This document shows positions 1-7,008 of a DNA stretch of 8,999 bases, piece after piece. The notes under the pieces are model-generated. The model was not told the origin of the DNA. It made no database searches and saw only the letters and a program-made list of their open reading frames with translations. Made by a program: the position numbers and the translations under genes. The stretch lies in assembly GCA_043818095.1 (NCBI GenBank), contig JBDRGD010000136.1, forward strand, positions 1-8,999. Direction: 5' to 3'. Numbering within the stretch: position 1 is the first letter of the stretch; every line of letters begins with the position of its first letter. The DNA comes from JBDRGD01 sp043818095. Its GTDB lineage: Bacteria; Chloroflexota; Dehalococcoidia; Dehalococcoidales; RBG-16-60-22.

Positions 1-222
1 GTGCGCGGTTACATGATGCTGGACCTCTGCTACGACGAGGACTTCGGGGCGGCGGTGGACTTCAACGTGGTGATGACCAGCAGGGGCGAGTTCGTAGAAG
101 TGCAGGGCACCGCGGAGGGGAAACCGTTTACCCGGCAGATGATTGACGAGCTGCTGACCCTGGGAGACAAGGGCATCAAGCAGCTTTTAGAGAGCCAGCA
201 GGCGGCGGTGCAGAGCGCTTAG
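1..222 (+). CDS. rph: Ribonuclease PH, C-terminal fragment (5' end outside window)
   Basis: This is the last 73 residues of RNase PH, a phosphate-dependent 3'-5' exoribonuclease that trims the 3' ends of tRNA precursors in the cytoplasm as a hexameric ring. The recognisable C-terminal family signature is present: LDLCYDED, then VDFNVVMTSRGEFVEVQGTA and a closing helix (MIDELLTLGDKGIKQLL). The reading frame is open from base 1, so the GTG at base 1 is most likely an internal codon and the catalytic N-terminal part lies upstream of the window. The TAG stop at 220-222 overlaps the TAA stop of the convergent proA gene. Nothing about the fragment looks degraded. The family assignment is secure; completeness of the gene cannot be judged here. 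Confidence 0.93.
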   Translation: MRGYMMLDLCYDEDFGAAVDFNVVMTSRGEFVEVQGTAEGKPFTRQMIDELLTLGDKGIKQLLESQQAAVQSA

Positions 223-1493
223 GGGCGCACCTGGCCGTCACCCAGGATAATCCATTTATAGCTCGTCAGTTCCTTCACTCCCATGGGCCCGCGGGCGTGC
301 AGCTTCTGGGTGCTGATGCCCACCTCCGCGCCGAGACCGAACTGGCTGCCGTCCGTGAAGCGGGTGCTGGCGTTAACATAAACCGCGGCGGCGTCCACCT
401 CGTTGAGGAAGCGCATGGCGGAAGCATAGTCCCCGGTGACAATCGCCTCGGAATGCCCGGAACCGTAACGGGCGATGTGCCCCAGGGCTTCCTCCATGGA
501 GTCCACTACCTTCACCGCGGCAATCAGCGCCAGGAATTCCTTGCCCCAGTCCTCATTGACGGCGGGGATGGCTTTACCGGAATAATTTTTCCCGATGACC
601 GAAAGAGCGCGCTTATCGGCGTGTATCTCCACACCGGCTTTCGCCCATTCCGCCGCCACGGCAGGGAGACAGCGCTCCGCGATGTCCGCGTGGACCAGCA
701 GGGTGTCCAGGGCGTTACAGACCGTGGGACGCTGCACCTTGGCGTTGTAGGCGATGGCTGCGGCCTTGGCAACGTCGGCGGAGCGGTCGATATAGGTATG
801 GCAGACGCCGATGCCGCCGGTCACCACCGGCATCGTGGCGTTCTCCGCGACGAACTTTATCAGCTCGGCGCCGCCGCGGGGAATGAGCAGGTCAATCACG
901 TCGTTCATCTTGAGGAGCTCGTTGACCAGGGCCCGGTCCGTGTTTTCGATGTGCTGCACTGCTCCTTCCGGCACGCCGGCGCGGGCGCAGGCCTCCCGGA
1001 CGATGTTGGCCAGCGCCAGGTTAGAATTTATCGCTTCCTTGCCGCCCCTGAGAATAACGGCGTTGCCTGATTTCAGGCACAGCGCGGATATATCGATGGT
1101 GACATTGGGACGGCTTTCGTAGATGGCGCCGATGACCCCGATGGGCACCCGTTTCCTGCCGACCTGCAGGCCGTTGGCCAGGACGTGCATGTCCCAGACT
1201 TCCCCGATGGGGTCGGGGATATCCGCGACCACCAGCACGTCCCGGGCGATACCTTCGATACGGTTGGCGTCCAGCATCAGGCGGTCGAGCATGGCATCGT
1301 TCATGCCGGCGTCTTTGCCCTGCCGGTAGTCCCTACGGTTCGCCGCAATGATTTCATCCTGCCGGGCGCGCAGGTCCTGGCTGATATTTTGCAGCGCCTG
1401 GTTTTTCACGGCGCTAGACAGGAAAGCCAGCCGGCGCGCGGCTTCCCGGGCGGCTTTACCCTTGGTGACCAGTTCCGCGGTTGTCGCTTTCAT
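219..1493 (-). CDS. proA: Gamma-glutamyl phosphate reductase (glutamate-5-semialdehyde dehydrogenase)
   Basis: ProA reduces gamma-glutamyl phosphate with NADPH to glutamate-5-semialdehyde, the second step of proline synthesis in the cytoplasm. At 424 residues it has the usual family length. Visible family blocks are GVIGAIYESRPNVTIDISAL (119-138), LRGGKEAINSN (148-158), the segment GGIGVCHTYID (226-236), QRPTVCNALDTLLVH (254-268) with the expected catalytic cysteine at C259, and the C-terminal FGLGAEVGISTQKLHARGP (385-403). The ATG at 1493-1491 is preceded by GGGAG (1504-1500) with a 6-base spacer, which supports this start. That ATG overlaps the TGA of the preceding 94-residue gene (ATGA), so translation is probably coupled and the gene is cotranscribed with proB. 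The 3' end overlaps rph by 4 bases and no terminator is visible between them. Confidence 0.97.
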   Translation of the reverse strand: MKATTAELVTKGKAAREAARRLAFLSSAVKNQALQNISQDLRARQDEIIAANRRDYRQGKDAGMNDAMLDRLMLDANRIEGIARDVLVVADIPDPIGEVWDMHVLANGLQVGRKRVPIGVIGAIYESRPNVTIDISALCLKSGNAVILRGGKEAINSNLALANIVREACARAGVPEGAVQHIENTDRALVNELLKMNDVIDLLIPRGGAELIKFVAENATMPVVTGGIGVCHTYIDRSADVAKAAAIAYNAKVQRPTVCNALDTLLVHADIAERCLPAVAAEWAKAGVEIHADKRALSVIGKNYSGKAIPAVNEDWGKEFLALIAAVKVVDSMEEALGHIARYGSGHSEAIVTGDYASAMRFLNEVDAAAVYVNASTRFTDGSQFGLGAEVGISTQKLHARGPMGVKELTSYKWIILGDGQVRP

Positions 1494-1774
1494 GATTTAC
1501 TCCCGGCGAGCGGCCCGATGCCCGTAAAGTGATAGATATAGCGCGGCGGCACCCCGCTGACCGCCCGGTTCACTCTTTTCTTCAGGCTGCACTTGCCCCG
1601 GCGCTTGTCCTCCAGCTCAATCAGGTAGCCGGAGCCATCGGTCAACGCCTTATATTCCACCAGGACGAGTTCCCCCCACCAGGAGTTAGAGGTCTCGCTC
1701 TGGAGACGGTACATGACTTCCCCCAGGAGGCGTTCCTTTTTATAATCCGCGGTAAATAGTCTGCCGACGGGCAT
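1490..1774 (-). CDS. Unrecognised 94-residue basic protein between proB and proA
   Basis: I do not recognise this protein. It is 94 residues, has no signal peptide or membrane segment, and carries one cysteine (C62). A WWGELVLVEYKAL stretch (32-44) and YLIELED (50-56) look like beta strands, followed by a strongly basic patch KRRGKCSLKKRVNR (57-70) and YIYHFTGIGPLAG near the C-terminus. It is probably a real gene. The ATG at 1774-1772 has a good ribosome site, AGAGAGG (1786-1780), with a 5-base spacer. It begins 22 bases after the proB stop and its TGA overlaps the proA ATG. This places it inside the proline operon and suggests coordinated expression, but does not prove a role in proline synthesis. 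The basic patch could bind nucleic acid or a phosphorylated partner, but that is speculation. A partly open frame on the other strand is a shadow. Confidence 0.75.
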   Translation of the reverse strand: MPVGRLFTADYKKERLLGEVMYRLQSETSNSWWGELVLVEYKALTDGSGYLIELEDKRRGKCSLKKRVNRAVSGVPPRYIYHFTGIGPLAGSKS

Positions 1775-1796
1775 TCGGACCTCTCTTTCTTGATTA

Positions 1797-2945
1797 CTAG
1801 ATTACCGTCAGATTGTTACGGTGCACTACCTCGGGGCCGTAATCAAAGCCGAGAAGTTCCGTAATCTGCCTGGAACGGGCGCCCTTAATCACGGCGATAT
1901 CATGGGCGCTGTAATTGGTAATGCCGCACCCCAGGTGTGTCCCTTCCGTGTCGTAAATATCCACCAGGTCACCCCGGTCAAAATTACCCTCTGCCTGCCG
2001 GATACCGGCGGAAAGCAGGCTGCGCTGGTGCGTCCGCAATGCCTGCGCGGCTCCGGGGTCGATGACGACCTTGCCCACCGTGCAAAGGCCGGAGACCATC
2101 CAGCGCTTGCGACTCTCGATTTTCTGGCGGGGCAGAAAGCGGGTGCCGATGCTTTCCCCCGCGGCCAGGCGCAGGATAACGTCTTCGGCATTGCCGTCGG
2201 CGATAACCACCGTGATGCCGGAAGTCGTCGCCAGCTTCGCCGCCTCAATCTTGGTGATCATGCCGCCGGTACCGAGCTGGCTGGTGGTCCTCGCCGCGAG
2301 GCGCGTGATGCTGGCGTCTATTTTGGCAACTTCAGGGATGAGCTTCGCATCCGGGTGGTGGCTGGGTTCCGCGGTGTAAAGCCCACGGGTATTGGTCAGC
2401 AGCATGAGGAGGTCGGCGTTCACCAGGTTCGCCACCATCGCCGAGAGATTATCATTGTCGCCGAACTTGGCTTCCTGGATTTCATCGACGGCGACAACGT
2501 CGTTTTCGTTAACGATGCCGATAACCCTGAGCTCCATGAGCGCCATCAGCGTATTGCGGGCGTTGAGATAACCGGCACGGTCGGAAAGGTCGGTCTTGGT
2601 GAGCAGGGCCTGCGCCACGGAGATTTTAGAGGGGGCGAAAAGCTGCTCATAGGTGGACATCAGCCTGCCTTGCCCCACCGCCGCCAGCACCTGCTTGTAG
2701 GGGATACCGCGTATATTCCGGTTCAGGCCCAGCTTATGGCGCCCGGCGGCGATTGCCCCGGAAGATACGACGATAACTTCAGCGCCTTTCTGGTGCAGCA
2801 GGGCTACCTGGGTCACGAGCCGGGACATGACATCAAGGTCCAGGTGGCTGCTGCCGCCGGTGAGCAGGCTGGTACCGAACTTGACCACAATGCGCCGGTA
2901 GCGCAGCCCGTTTTCTTTTTGCTCTTTCTTTGCCGTTTCTTTCAT
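1797..2945 (-). CDS. proB: Glutamate 5-kinase with C-terminal PUA domain
   Basis: ProB phosphorylates the side-chain carboxylate of L-glutamate with ATP, the first and normally proline-inhibited step of proline synthesis. Counting from the ATG at 2945-2943 (382 residues), the amino acid kinase domain occupies about 17-265. It shows VVKFGTSLL (20-28, phosphate loop), VSSGAIAAG (60-68), IVNENDVV (144-151), FGDNDNLSAMVA (161-172) and GTGGMITK (225-232). A PUA domain follows at about 287-367. An in-frame GTG at 2954-2952 would add three residues; I prefer the ATG, although neither has a strong ribosome site. A well-formed extended -10 promoter lies about 25 bases upstream. The gene heads the leftward operon proB, unknown 94-residue gene, proA. 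The PUA domain is common in bacterial ProB proteins and its exact role here is not shown by sequence. Confidence 0.96.
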   Translation of the reverse strand: MKETAKKEQKENGLRYRRIVVKFGTSLLTGGSSHLDLDVMSRLVTQVALLHQKGAEVIVVSSGAIAAGRHKLGLNRNIRGIPYKQVLAAVGQGRLMSTYEQLFAPSKISVAQALLTKTDLSDRAGYLNARNTLMALMELRVIGIVNENDVVAVDEIQEAKFGDNDNLSAMVANLVNADLLMLLTNTRGLYTAEPSHHPDAKLIPEVAKIDASITRLAARTTSQLGTGGMITKIEAAKLATTSGITVVIADGNAEDVILRLAAGESIGTRFLPRQKIESRKRWMVSGLCTVGKVVIDPGAAQALRTHQRSLLSAGIRQAEGNFDRGDLVDIYDTEGTHLGCGITNYSAHDIAVIKGARSRQITELLGFDYGPEVVHRNNLTVI

Positions 2946-2976
2946 GCCCGTCACAGATTATGTTGATTTCGGATTA

Positions 2977-3005
2977 ATTATACCAAGCGAGCGCAAGTTG
3001 AACAA
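2977..3005 (-). promoter_or_regulatory. Predicted sigma-70-type promoter for the proB operon
   Basis: Reading leftward, a perfect TATAAT (2982-2977) is preceded by TGG, which makes an extended -10 (TGnTATAAT). A weak -35, TTGTTC (3005-3000), lies 17 bases upstream. The start of transcription would fall near 2970, giving a leader of about 25 bases to the proB ATG. It is the best promoter-like sequence in the proB/mfd gap on this strand. Confidence 0.6.
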
Positions 3006-3021
3006 GGAATGGCGAAAATAA

Positions 3022-3051
3022 TTCACGGCAACTCGCTGTCTGTGTTAGAAT
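3022..3051 (+). promoter_or_regulatory. Predicted sigma-70-type promoter for mfd
   Basis: TTCACG (3022-3027, -35-like, 4 of 6 consensus positions) is followed after 18 bases by TAGAAT (3046-3051, 5 of 6), itself preceded by TGT at 3043-3045, giving an extended -10. Transcription would begin near 3058 and leave a leader of about 49 bases before the mfd ATG. It lies back to back with the proB promoter; the two -35 elements are about 17 bases apart and do not overlap. Confidence 0.5.
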
Positions 3052-3059
3052 CTAGTCTG

Positions 3060-3084
3060 GGGCTGGTCGTTAACGGCGAGCCCT
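3060..3084 (+). repeat. Inverted repeat in the presumed mfd leader
   Basis: GGGCT (3060-3064) pairs with AGCCC (3079-3083). The 14-base interval between them contains the 8-base palindrome CGTTAACG (3068-3075). If the predicted promoter is right, this structure sits at the very 5' end of the mfd transcript. The stem is short, so it may be chance. Confidence 0.3.
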
Positions 3085-3106
3085 AGAGGTATTTGGGGCA
3101 CAGGAC

Positions 3107-6100
3107 ATGGATTTAACCACTTTACTTTCGCTGCTGGCGGAGCGGCCCGCTTACCGGCGGCTGATATTAGCCCTGGGGCAGGCAGAATGGGCAGACCGTG
3201 CCACGGTGCCGGAAGCAGCCAGGCCGTACCTGCTGGCGGCTCTGGCGCGGGACCTGGGTCATCCGGTGCTGGTGCTGACGGCGCGCCCGGAGAACGCCCG
3301 TACGCTCCAGGAGCAGCTGCGGAACTGGTGCCCGGCGGCCCGGGTGCTCTTTTTCCCGGAGCCGGAAGTATTGCCTTACGAGCGTATTACGGCAGATGCC
3401 GCCACGGAAATGGAAAGGGTGCGGACGCTTTCCGTCCTGGCGTGCGCGGATGAAGTTGCTACGGGGCAAAGCGCTCCCCTCCTTATCGCTGCGGCGCCCG
3501 CGCTGATGAGCTTTACCGCGCCGCCGGGGGACTTCCGGAAATCATGCCACCAGGTGACCGTGGGGATGACCCTGTCCCCGCTCGATTTGCTCAGCCGGTG
3601 GCAGGCGATGGGCTACGAGGCGGAAAGCCTGGTGGAGATACCCGGCACGATGAGCCATCGCGGCGGCATCGTGGATATCTTCCCGCCGACGGGCGAACTG
3701 CCCGCGCGGCTGGAGTTCTTCGGCGATACTATCGAAAGCATCCGGCTTTTCGACCCCGGGAGCCAGCGTTCGCAGCAGGAAATAAAGTCGGTGTCCGTGG
3801 GCCCGGCGACGGAGCTGCTGGCGGTCCTGCAGCAGGGCAGGGAGGAGGTAGCGCGGGTGCTGCGCGGGCTGGACCTGTCCGGATGCCGCGAAGAGGTTCG
3901 CGAGGAGATAGGGCAGGAAATCGCCGGGATGGAGGAAAGACAACGCCCGCGCCATCCCCGGTTTTACGCCCCGCTGTTCAATCGGAGCAGCCTCCTGGAC
4001 TATTTACCGGAAGACGCCGTGGTCATTCTCGACGAGCCGCTGGTCCTGGAGCAGGCGGTTGCCGCTCTGGATATGGAGGCGCAGCAGCTTGCCGCCGGAG
4101 CATTGCGCAGCGGGGAAATCCCGCGGAACTATCCCCGGCCTTACCTGGACTGGACAGAACTGGCTCCGCGCCTGGAACAGCGCCGACGGCTGGAAATCAC
4201 CTCATTTGATACCGGGGAAGAGGCCCTCCGCTTTGATTTCCGGACAGCCCCCAATTTCACCGGACAGCTTGGCGTTTTCCTGGAGCAGGCAGCGGAGTTG
4301 CGGCGCACCGGGAAGCGGGTGATTATCGCCAGCAACCAGGCCGGACGCCTGTCCGAACTGCTGGCAGAAAAAGACATCATCGCCGCCCCGGTCGAGGAAA
4401 TCCGGCAGTTGCCGCCGCCCGGCTCCGTCACTCTGCTTAAGGGCTCTCTGGCGGAAGGCTGGATACTGTCCCCGGACACCTGCCTTTACACTGATGCCGA
4501 GCTTTTCGGCTTCGTGAAACAGCGGCGCCTGGCCAAGAAACGTCCGGTGCCGCGCCACAAGCTTTTCGTCGATATCACGCCGGGCGATTATGCCGTGCAC
4601 GTGGAGCACGGTATCGGCAAGTTCCTGGACGTGGTCACGCTGCATACCGCCGGCGTGAAAAAAGAATACCTGGTGCTGCAGTATGCCGCCGGGGACCGCC
4701 TTTACGTGCCCACGGACCAGATAGACCGTGTCAGCCGCTACATCGGGGCGGGGGACCGCCCGCCGGGGCTGAGCCGCCTGGGGACACAGGAATGGCGGCG
4801 CACGAAGAAGCGGGTACAGGAAGCCGCGGAGGAACTGGCGCAGGAGCTTCTGGGGCTCTACGCCCACCGTGAGGTTGCCCCCGGTTTTGCTTTTTCCGGG
4901 GACACGGTCTGGCAGCAGGAACTGGAAGCCTCCTTTCCTTACCTGGAAACGCCCGACCAGGCTACCGCCGAGCATGACGTAAAAGAGGACATGGAGAAGC
5001 CGAAGCCGATGGACCGGCTGGTCTGCGGCGACGTGGGCTACGGCAAGACGGAGGTGGCAATCCGGGCTGCGTTCAAGGCGGTGATGGACGGCAAGCAGGT
5101 GGCGGTGCTTGTGCCCACCACGGTGCTCGCGGAGCAGCACCACGCCACTTTCCGGGAAAGGATGAACGCCTTCCCGGTGAGGATTGAGGCCCTCAGCCGT
5201 TTCCAGCCCCCCCGGGAGCAGGACACGATTATCGAGGCGCTGGCGCAGGGCAAGGTGGACATCGTTATCGGTACCCACCGCCTCCTCCAGAAAGACGTCG
5301 CCTTCAAAGACCTGGGCCTGCTGGTTATCGATGAAGAGCAGCGTTTCGGGGTCGTGCACAAGGAATACCTCAAGAAGCTGCGGGGGGAGATAGACGTCCT
5401 GACGCTGAGCGCCACCCCCATCCCCCGCACCCTGCACATGTCCCTCGTGGGGGTGCGGGACATGAGCACCATGGAGACGCCGCCGGAAGAGAGACTGCCC
5501 ATCAAGACCTACGTGAGCGCCGATAATCCGCGCCTCATCCGCGAAGCGATAGTGCGGGAACTGGAGCGTAACGGGCAGGTCTTCTTCGTGCATAACCGGG
5601 TGCAGAGCATAGAAGGGGTGGCAGCCGAGCTGCGGGAGCTGGTGCCGGAAGCGGAGTTCGCCGTGGCTCACGGGCGGATGCCCCCGGAGACGCTGGAAGC
5701 AGTCATGGCGGATTTCGCCCGGGGTAAGGCGGACGTACTCGTCTGCACGACGATTATCGAGTCCGGGCTGGATATGCCCAATGTCAATTCCATGATAGTG
5801 CACCAGGCGGACCGGCTGGGACTGGCACAGCTTTACCAGCTCCGCGGCAGGGTGGGGCGGGGGGCGAACCTTGCCTACGCTTATTTTCTCTACGAAGGCG
5901 GCAGGCACCTTACCCCGGCGGCGCAAAAGCGCCTGCGCACGATTTTCGAGGCTACCGAGCTCGGTGCTGGGTTTGATATCGCCATGAAAGACCTGGAAAT
6001 CCGGGGGGCGGGTAACCTGCTGGGGGCAAAGCAGAGCGGGCACATCAGCGCCGTGGGTTTCAGCCTTTACTGCCGCCTGCTTTCGGACGCGGTCGAAACG

Positions 6101-6580
6101 CAGAAAGCGAGGCTGGCGGGCGGTAAAGAGGTCAGCCGGAGGCTGCCGCCCCCCGCCATCGACCTCCCGCTGGCGGCCTATATCCCCGAAGAGACCGTGG
6201 CGGATATTAACACCCGGCTGGAGCTTTACCAGCAGCTGGCAAAAATCGGGGCCGAGGTCTCAATTGATGAGTTCGCCCGGGACTTTACCGACCGTTTCGG
6301 CATGCTGCCGGCGGCGGTGAGTAACCTGCTCTTTGTCATCAGGATAAAGCTACTGGGGACAAAAGCGGGTGTCGAATCGATTGGTACGGAGGACAGCCAG
6401 ATTGTGCTTCGCCTCTTCCCGGGGATGCGTTTTACGGAAAAACAGCGAGCCCTGTCCCTGCCGGCCGGGGTGAACCTCGGTGTAAGCCAGGTGCGGCTGG
6501 ACCGGAAAAGGCCGGGAAAAAGCTGGGAGGGGGTGCTGGAGACGCTGGTGCGTCAGCTGGCAGAGACATCAGCCCCATAG
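3107..6580 (+). CDS. mfd: Transcription-repair coupling factor Mfd
   Basis: Mfd is a DNA translocase that pushes stalled RNA polymerase off damaged template and recruits UvrA for nucleotide excision repair. At 1157 residues it is full length. The N-terminal UvrB-like module includes GYEAESLVEIPGTMSHRGGIVDIF (169-192 in part) and RLEFFGDTIESIRLFD (201-216). The RNA-polymerase-binding (CarD/RID-like) domain starts near 490 with TPGDYAVHVEHGIGKF. The superfamily 2 translocase core has Walker A GDVGYGKT (641-648), the DEEQ box (742-745), SATPIPRTL (768-776) and QLRGRVGR (911-918). The TRCF C-terminal domain begins near 1020. The N-terminal module lacks a clear Walker A, as is usual for Mfd. The ATG at 3107 fits the family N-terminus, but its ribosome site is poor (AGGA only one base away, GGGG at 3095-3098). 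The gene is divergent from proB and ends 27 bases from the stop of the convergent zinc-ribbon gene. Confidence 0.98.
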   Translation: MDLTTLLSLLAERPAYRRLILALGQAEWADRATVPEAARPYLLAALARDLGHPVLVLTARPENARTLQEQLRNWCPAARVLFFPEPEVLPYERITADAATEMERVRTLSVLACADEVATGQSAPLLIAAAPALMSFTAPPGDFRKSCHQVTVGMTLSPLDLLSRWQAMGYEAESLVEIPGTMSHRGGIVDIFPPTGELPARLEFFGDTIESIRLFDPGSQRSQQEIKSVSVGPATELLAVLQQGREEVARVLRGLDLSGCREEVREEIGQEIAGMEERQRPRHPRFYAPLFNRSSLLDYLPEDAVVILDEPLVLEQAVAALDMEAQQLAAGALRSGEIPRNYPRPYLDWTELAPRLEQRRRLEITSFDTGEEALRFDFRTAPNFTGQLGVFLEQAAELRRTGKRVIIASNQAGRLSELLAEKDIIAAPVEEIRQLPPPGSVTLLKGSLAEGWILSPDTCLYTDAELFGFVKQRRLAKKRPVPRHKLFVDITPGDYAVHVEHGIGKFLDVVTLHTAGVKKEYLVLQYAAGDRLYVPTDQIDRVSRYIGAGDRPPGLSRLGTQEWRRTKKRVQEAAEELAQELLGLYAHREVAPGFAFSGDTVWQQELEASFPYLETPDQATAEHDVKEDMEKPKPMDRLVCGDVGYGKTEVAIRAAFKAVMDGKQVAVLVPTTVLAEQHHATFRERMNAFPVRIEALSRFQPPREQDTIIEALAQGKVDIVIGTHRLLQKDVAFKDLGLLVIDEEQRFGVVHKEYLKKLRGEIDVLTLSATPIPRTLHMSLVGVRDMSTMETPPEERLPIKTYVSADNPRLIREAIVRELERNGQVFFVHNRVQSIEGVAAELRELVPEAEFAVAHGRMPPETLEAVMADFARGKADVLVCTTIIESGLDMPNVNSMIVHQADRLGLAQLYQLRGRVGRGANLAYAYFLYEGGRHLTPAAQKRLRTIFEATELGAGFDIAMKDLEIRGAGNLLGAKQSGHISAVGFSLYCRLLSDAVETQKARLAGGKEVSRRLPPPAIDLPLAAYIPEETVADINTRLELYQQLAKIGAEVSIDEFARDFTDRFGMLPAAVSNLLFVIRIKLLGTKAGVESIGTEDSQIVLRLFPGMRFTEKQRALSLPAGVNLGVSQVRLDRKRPGKSWEGVLETLVRQLAETSAP

Positions 6581-6607
6581 CGCCGGGAGTTTCGGGCGGG
6601 GAACGGG

Positions 6608-6841
6608 TTAAGTCTGCGGCTCCGGCTTCACCTTGCCCTGGAGGTGCTTTTTCAGGTTCTGCAGGGACTTTCCGATGTCTTCGAGGCTGTGCTCAATCTG
6701 CCGGAGCTCCGTTTCCGCGTTGTTGGCGCGGCAGCGGGGACAGACCACGACGCCGCCTTCGACGAGCTGATGCAGGTAAACCGGGAAATTCAATTTACAC
6801 TCGGGGCAGGGAAAACTGACCGTGGTGTTTTCGATACTCAT
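6608..6841 (-). CDS. Small zinc-ribbon protein with C-terminal coiled coil
   Basis: This 77-residue protein carries two CPxC knuckles, CPEC (C12, C15) and CPRC (C34, C37), 18 residues apart, which should bind one zinc ion as a zinc ribbon. The second half is a helix with an unbroken heptad pattern (L46, I49, L53, I56, L60, L63, L67), so a short coiled coil and self-association are likely, followed by a polar tail. There is no signal peptide or membrane segment, so it is probably cytoplasmic. The ATG at 6841-6839 is well supported by AGGGGG (6852-6847) with a 5-base spacer. I do not know its function. Small zinc ribbons often bind nucleic acid or parts of the transcription and translation machinery, and its place beside mfd is compatible with that but not evidence for it, since it is on the opposite strand. 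The short gap to mfd (6581-6607) holds no convincing terminator. Confidence 0.82.
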   Translation of the reverse strand: MSIENTTVSFPCPECKLNFPVYLHQLVEGGVVVCPRCRANNAETELRQIEHSLEDIGKSLQNLKKHLQGKVKPEPQT

Positions 6842-6865
6842 GCTAACCCCCTGTCGCAGCTCCGT

Positions 6866-6893
6866 ATTATCCCTGATACCGGGTCAGGGTTAA
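6866..6893 (-). promoter_or_regulatory. Possible promoter for the zinc-ribbon gene
   Basis: Reading leftward, TTAACC (6893-6888, -35-like) is followed after 16 bases by GATAAT (6871-6866, 5 of 6 match to the -10 consensus). Transcription would begin near 6859, about 18 bases before the ATG and just ahead of the AGGGGG ribosome site. The spacer is almost filled by an inverted repeat. Confidence 0.38.
6871..6889. repeat. Inverted repeat CCCTGA-N7-TCAGGG, candidate operator
   Basis: Two perfect 6-base arms (6871-6876 and 6884-6889) are separated by 7 bases. They lie between the predicted -35 and -10 of the zinc-ribbon gene, touching both elements, which is a typical position for a repressor site. 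A second palindrome, GGGTTAACCC (6887-6896), overlaps the right arm and the -35. No known regulator motif is recognised. Confidence 0.4.
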
Positions 6894-6958
6894 CCCCCAA
6901 CTCTTATTCTTAATCTAACATCACGGTATAAAGATACCCATAAAGTTCATAAAGAAAT

Positions 6959-6983
6959 CGTGAAGGTTTCACGAAGCTTTCGT
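6959..6983. repeat. Overlapping inverted repeats and helical-phase direct repeat upstream of aroF
   Basis: The block contains CGTGAA-GGT-TTCACG (6959-6973), a perfect 6-base dyad, overlapping ACGAA-GCT-TTCGT (6971-6983), a perfect 5-base dyad. Viewed as direct repeats, GAAGGTTTC (6962-6970) and GAAGCTTTC (6973-6981) match at 8 of 9 positions and start 11 bases apart, about one helical turn. It ends 25 bases before the predicted aroF -35, a position suited to an activator or cooperative regulator. I cannot name the regulator. Confidence 0.45.
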
Positions 6984-7008
6984 AAAAGTGGCGGGCCCTG
7001 CCGCTGCC

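Noticed and set aside
297..1070. 257-codon plus-strand open frame opposite proA
   Set aside because: It is the antisense shadow of proA, with no motif or convincing ribosome site.
1821..2966. 381-codon plus-strand open frame opposite proB
   Set aside because: It mirrors proB almost exactly, has no recognisable domain and has shadow-like composition; proB carries all of its family motifs.
4202..6043. 613-codon open frame on the minus strand inside mfd
   Set aside because: It lies wholly antisense to a full-length, motif-complete Mfd. Its translation is rich in His, Arg, Gln and Pro with no recognisable domain, as expected of a shadow frame in GC-rich coding DNA.
6581..6607. Possible bidirectional terminator between mfd and the zinc-ribbon gene
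   Set aside because: The G-rich bases do not form a proper stem and there is no T-run on either strand.
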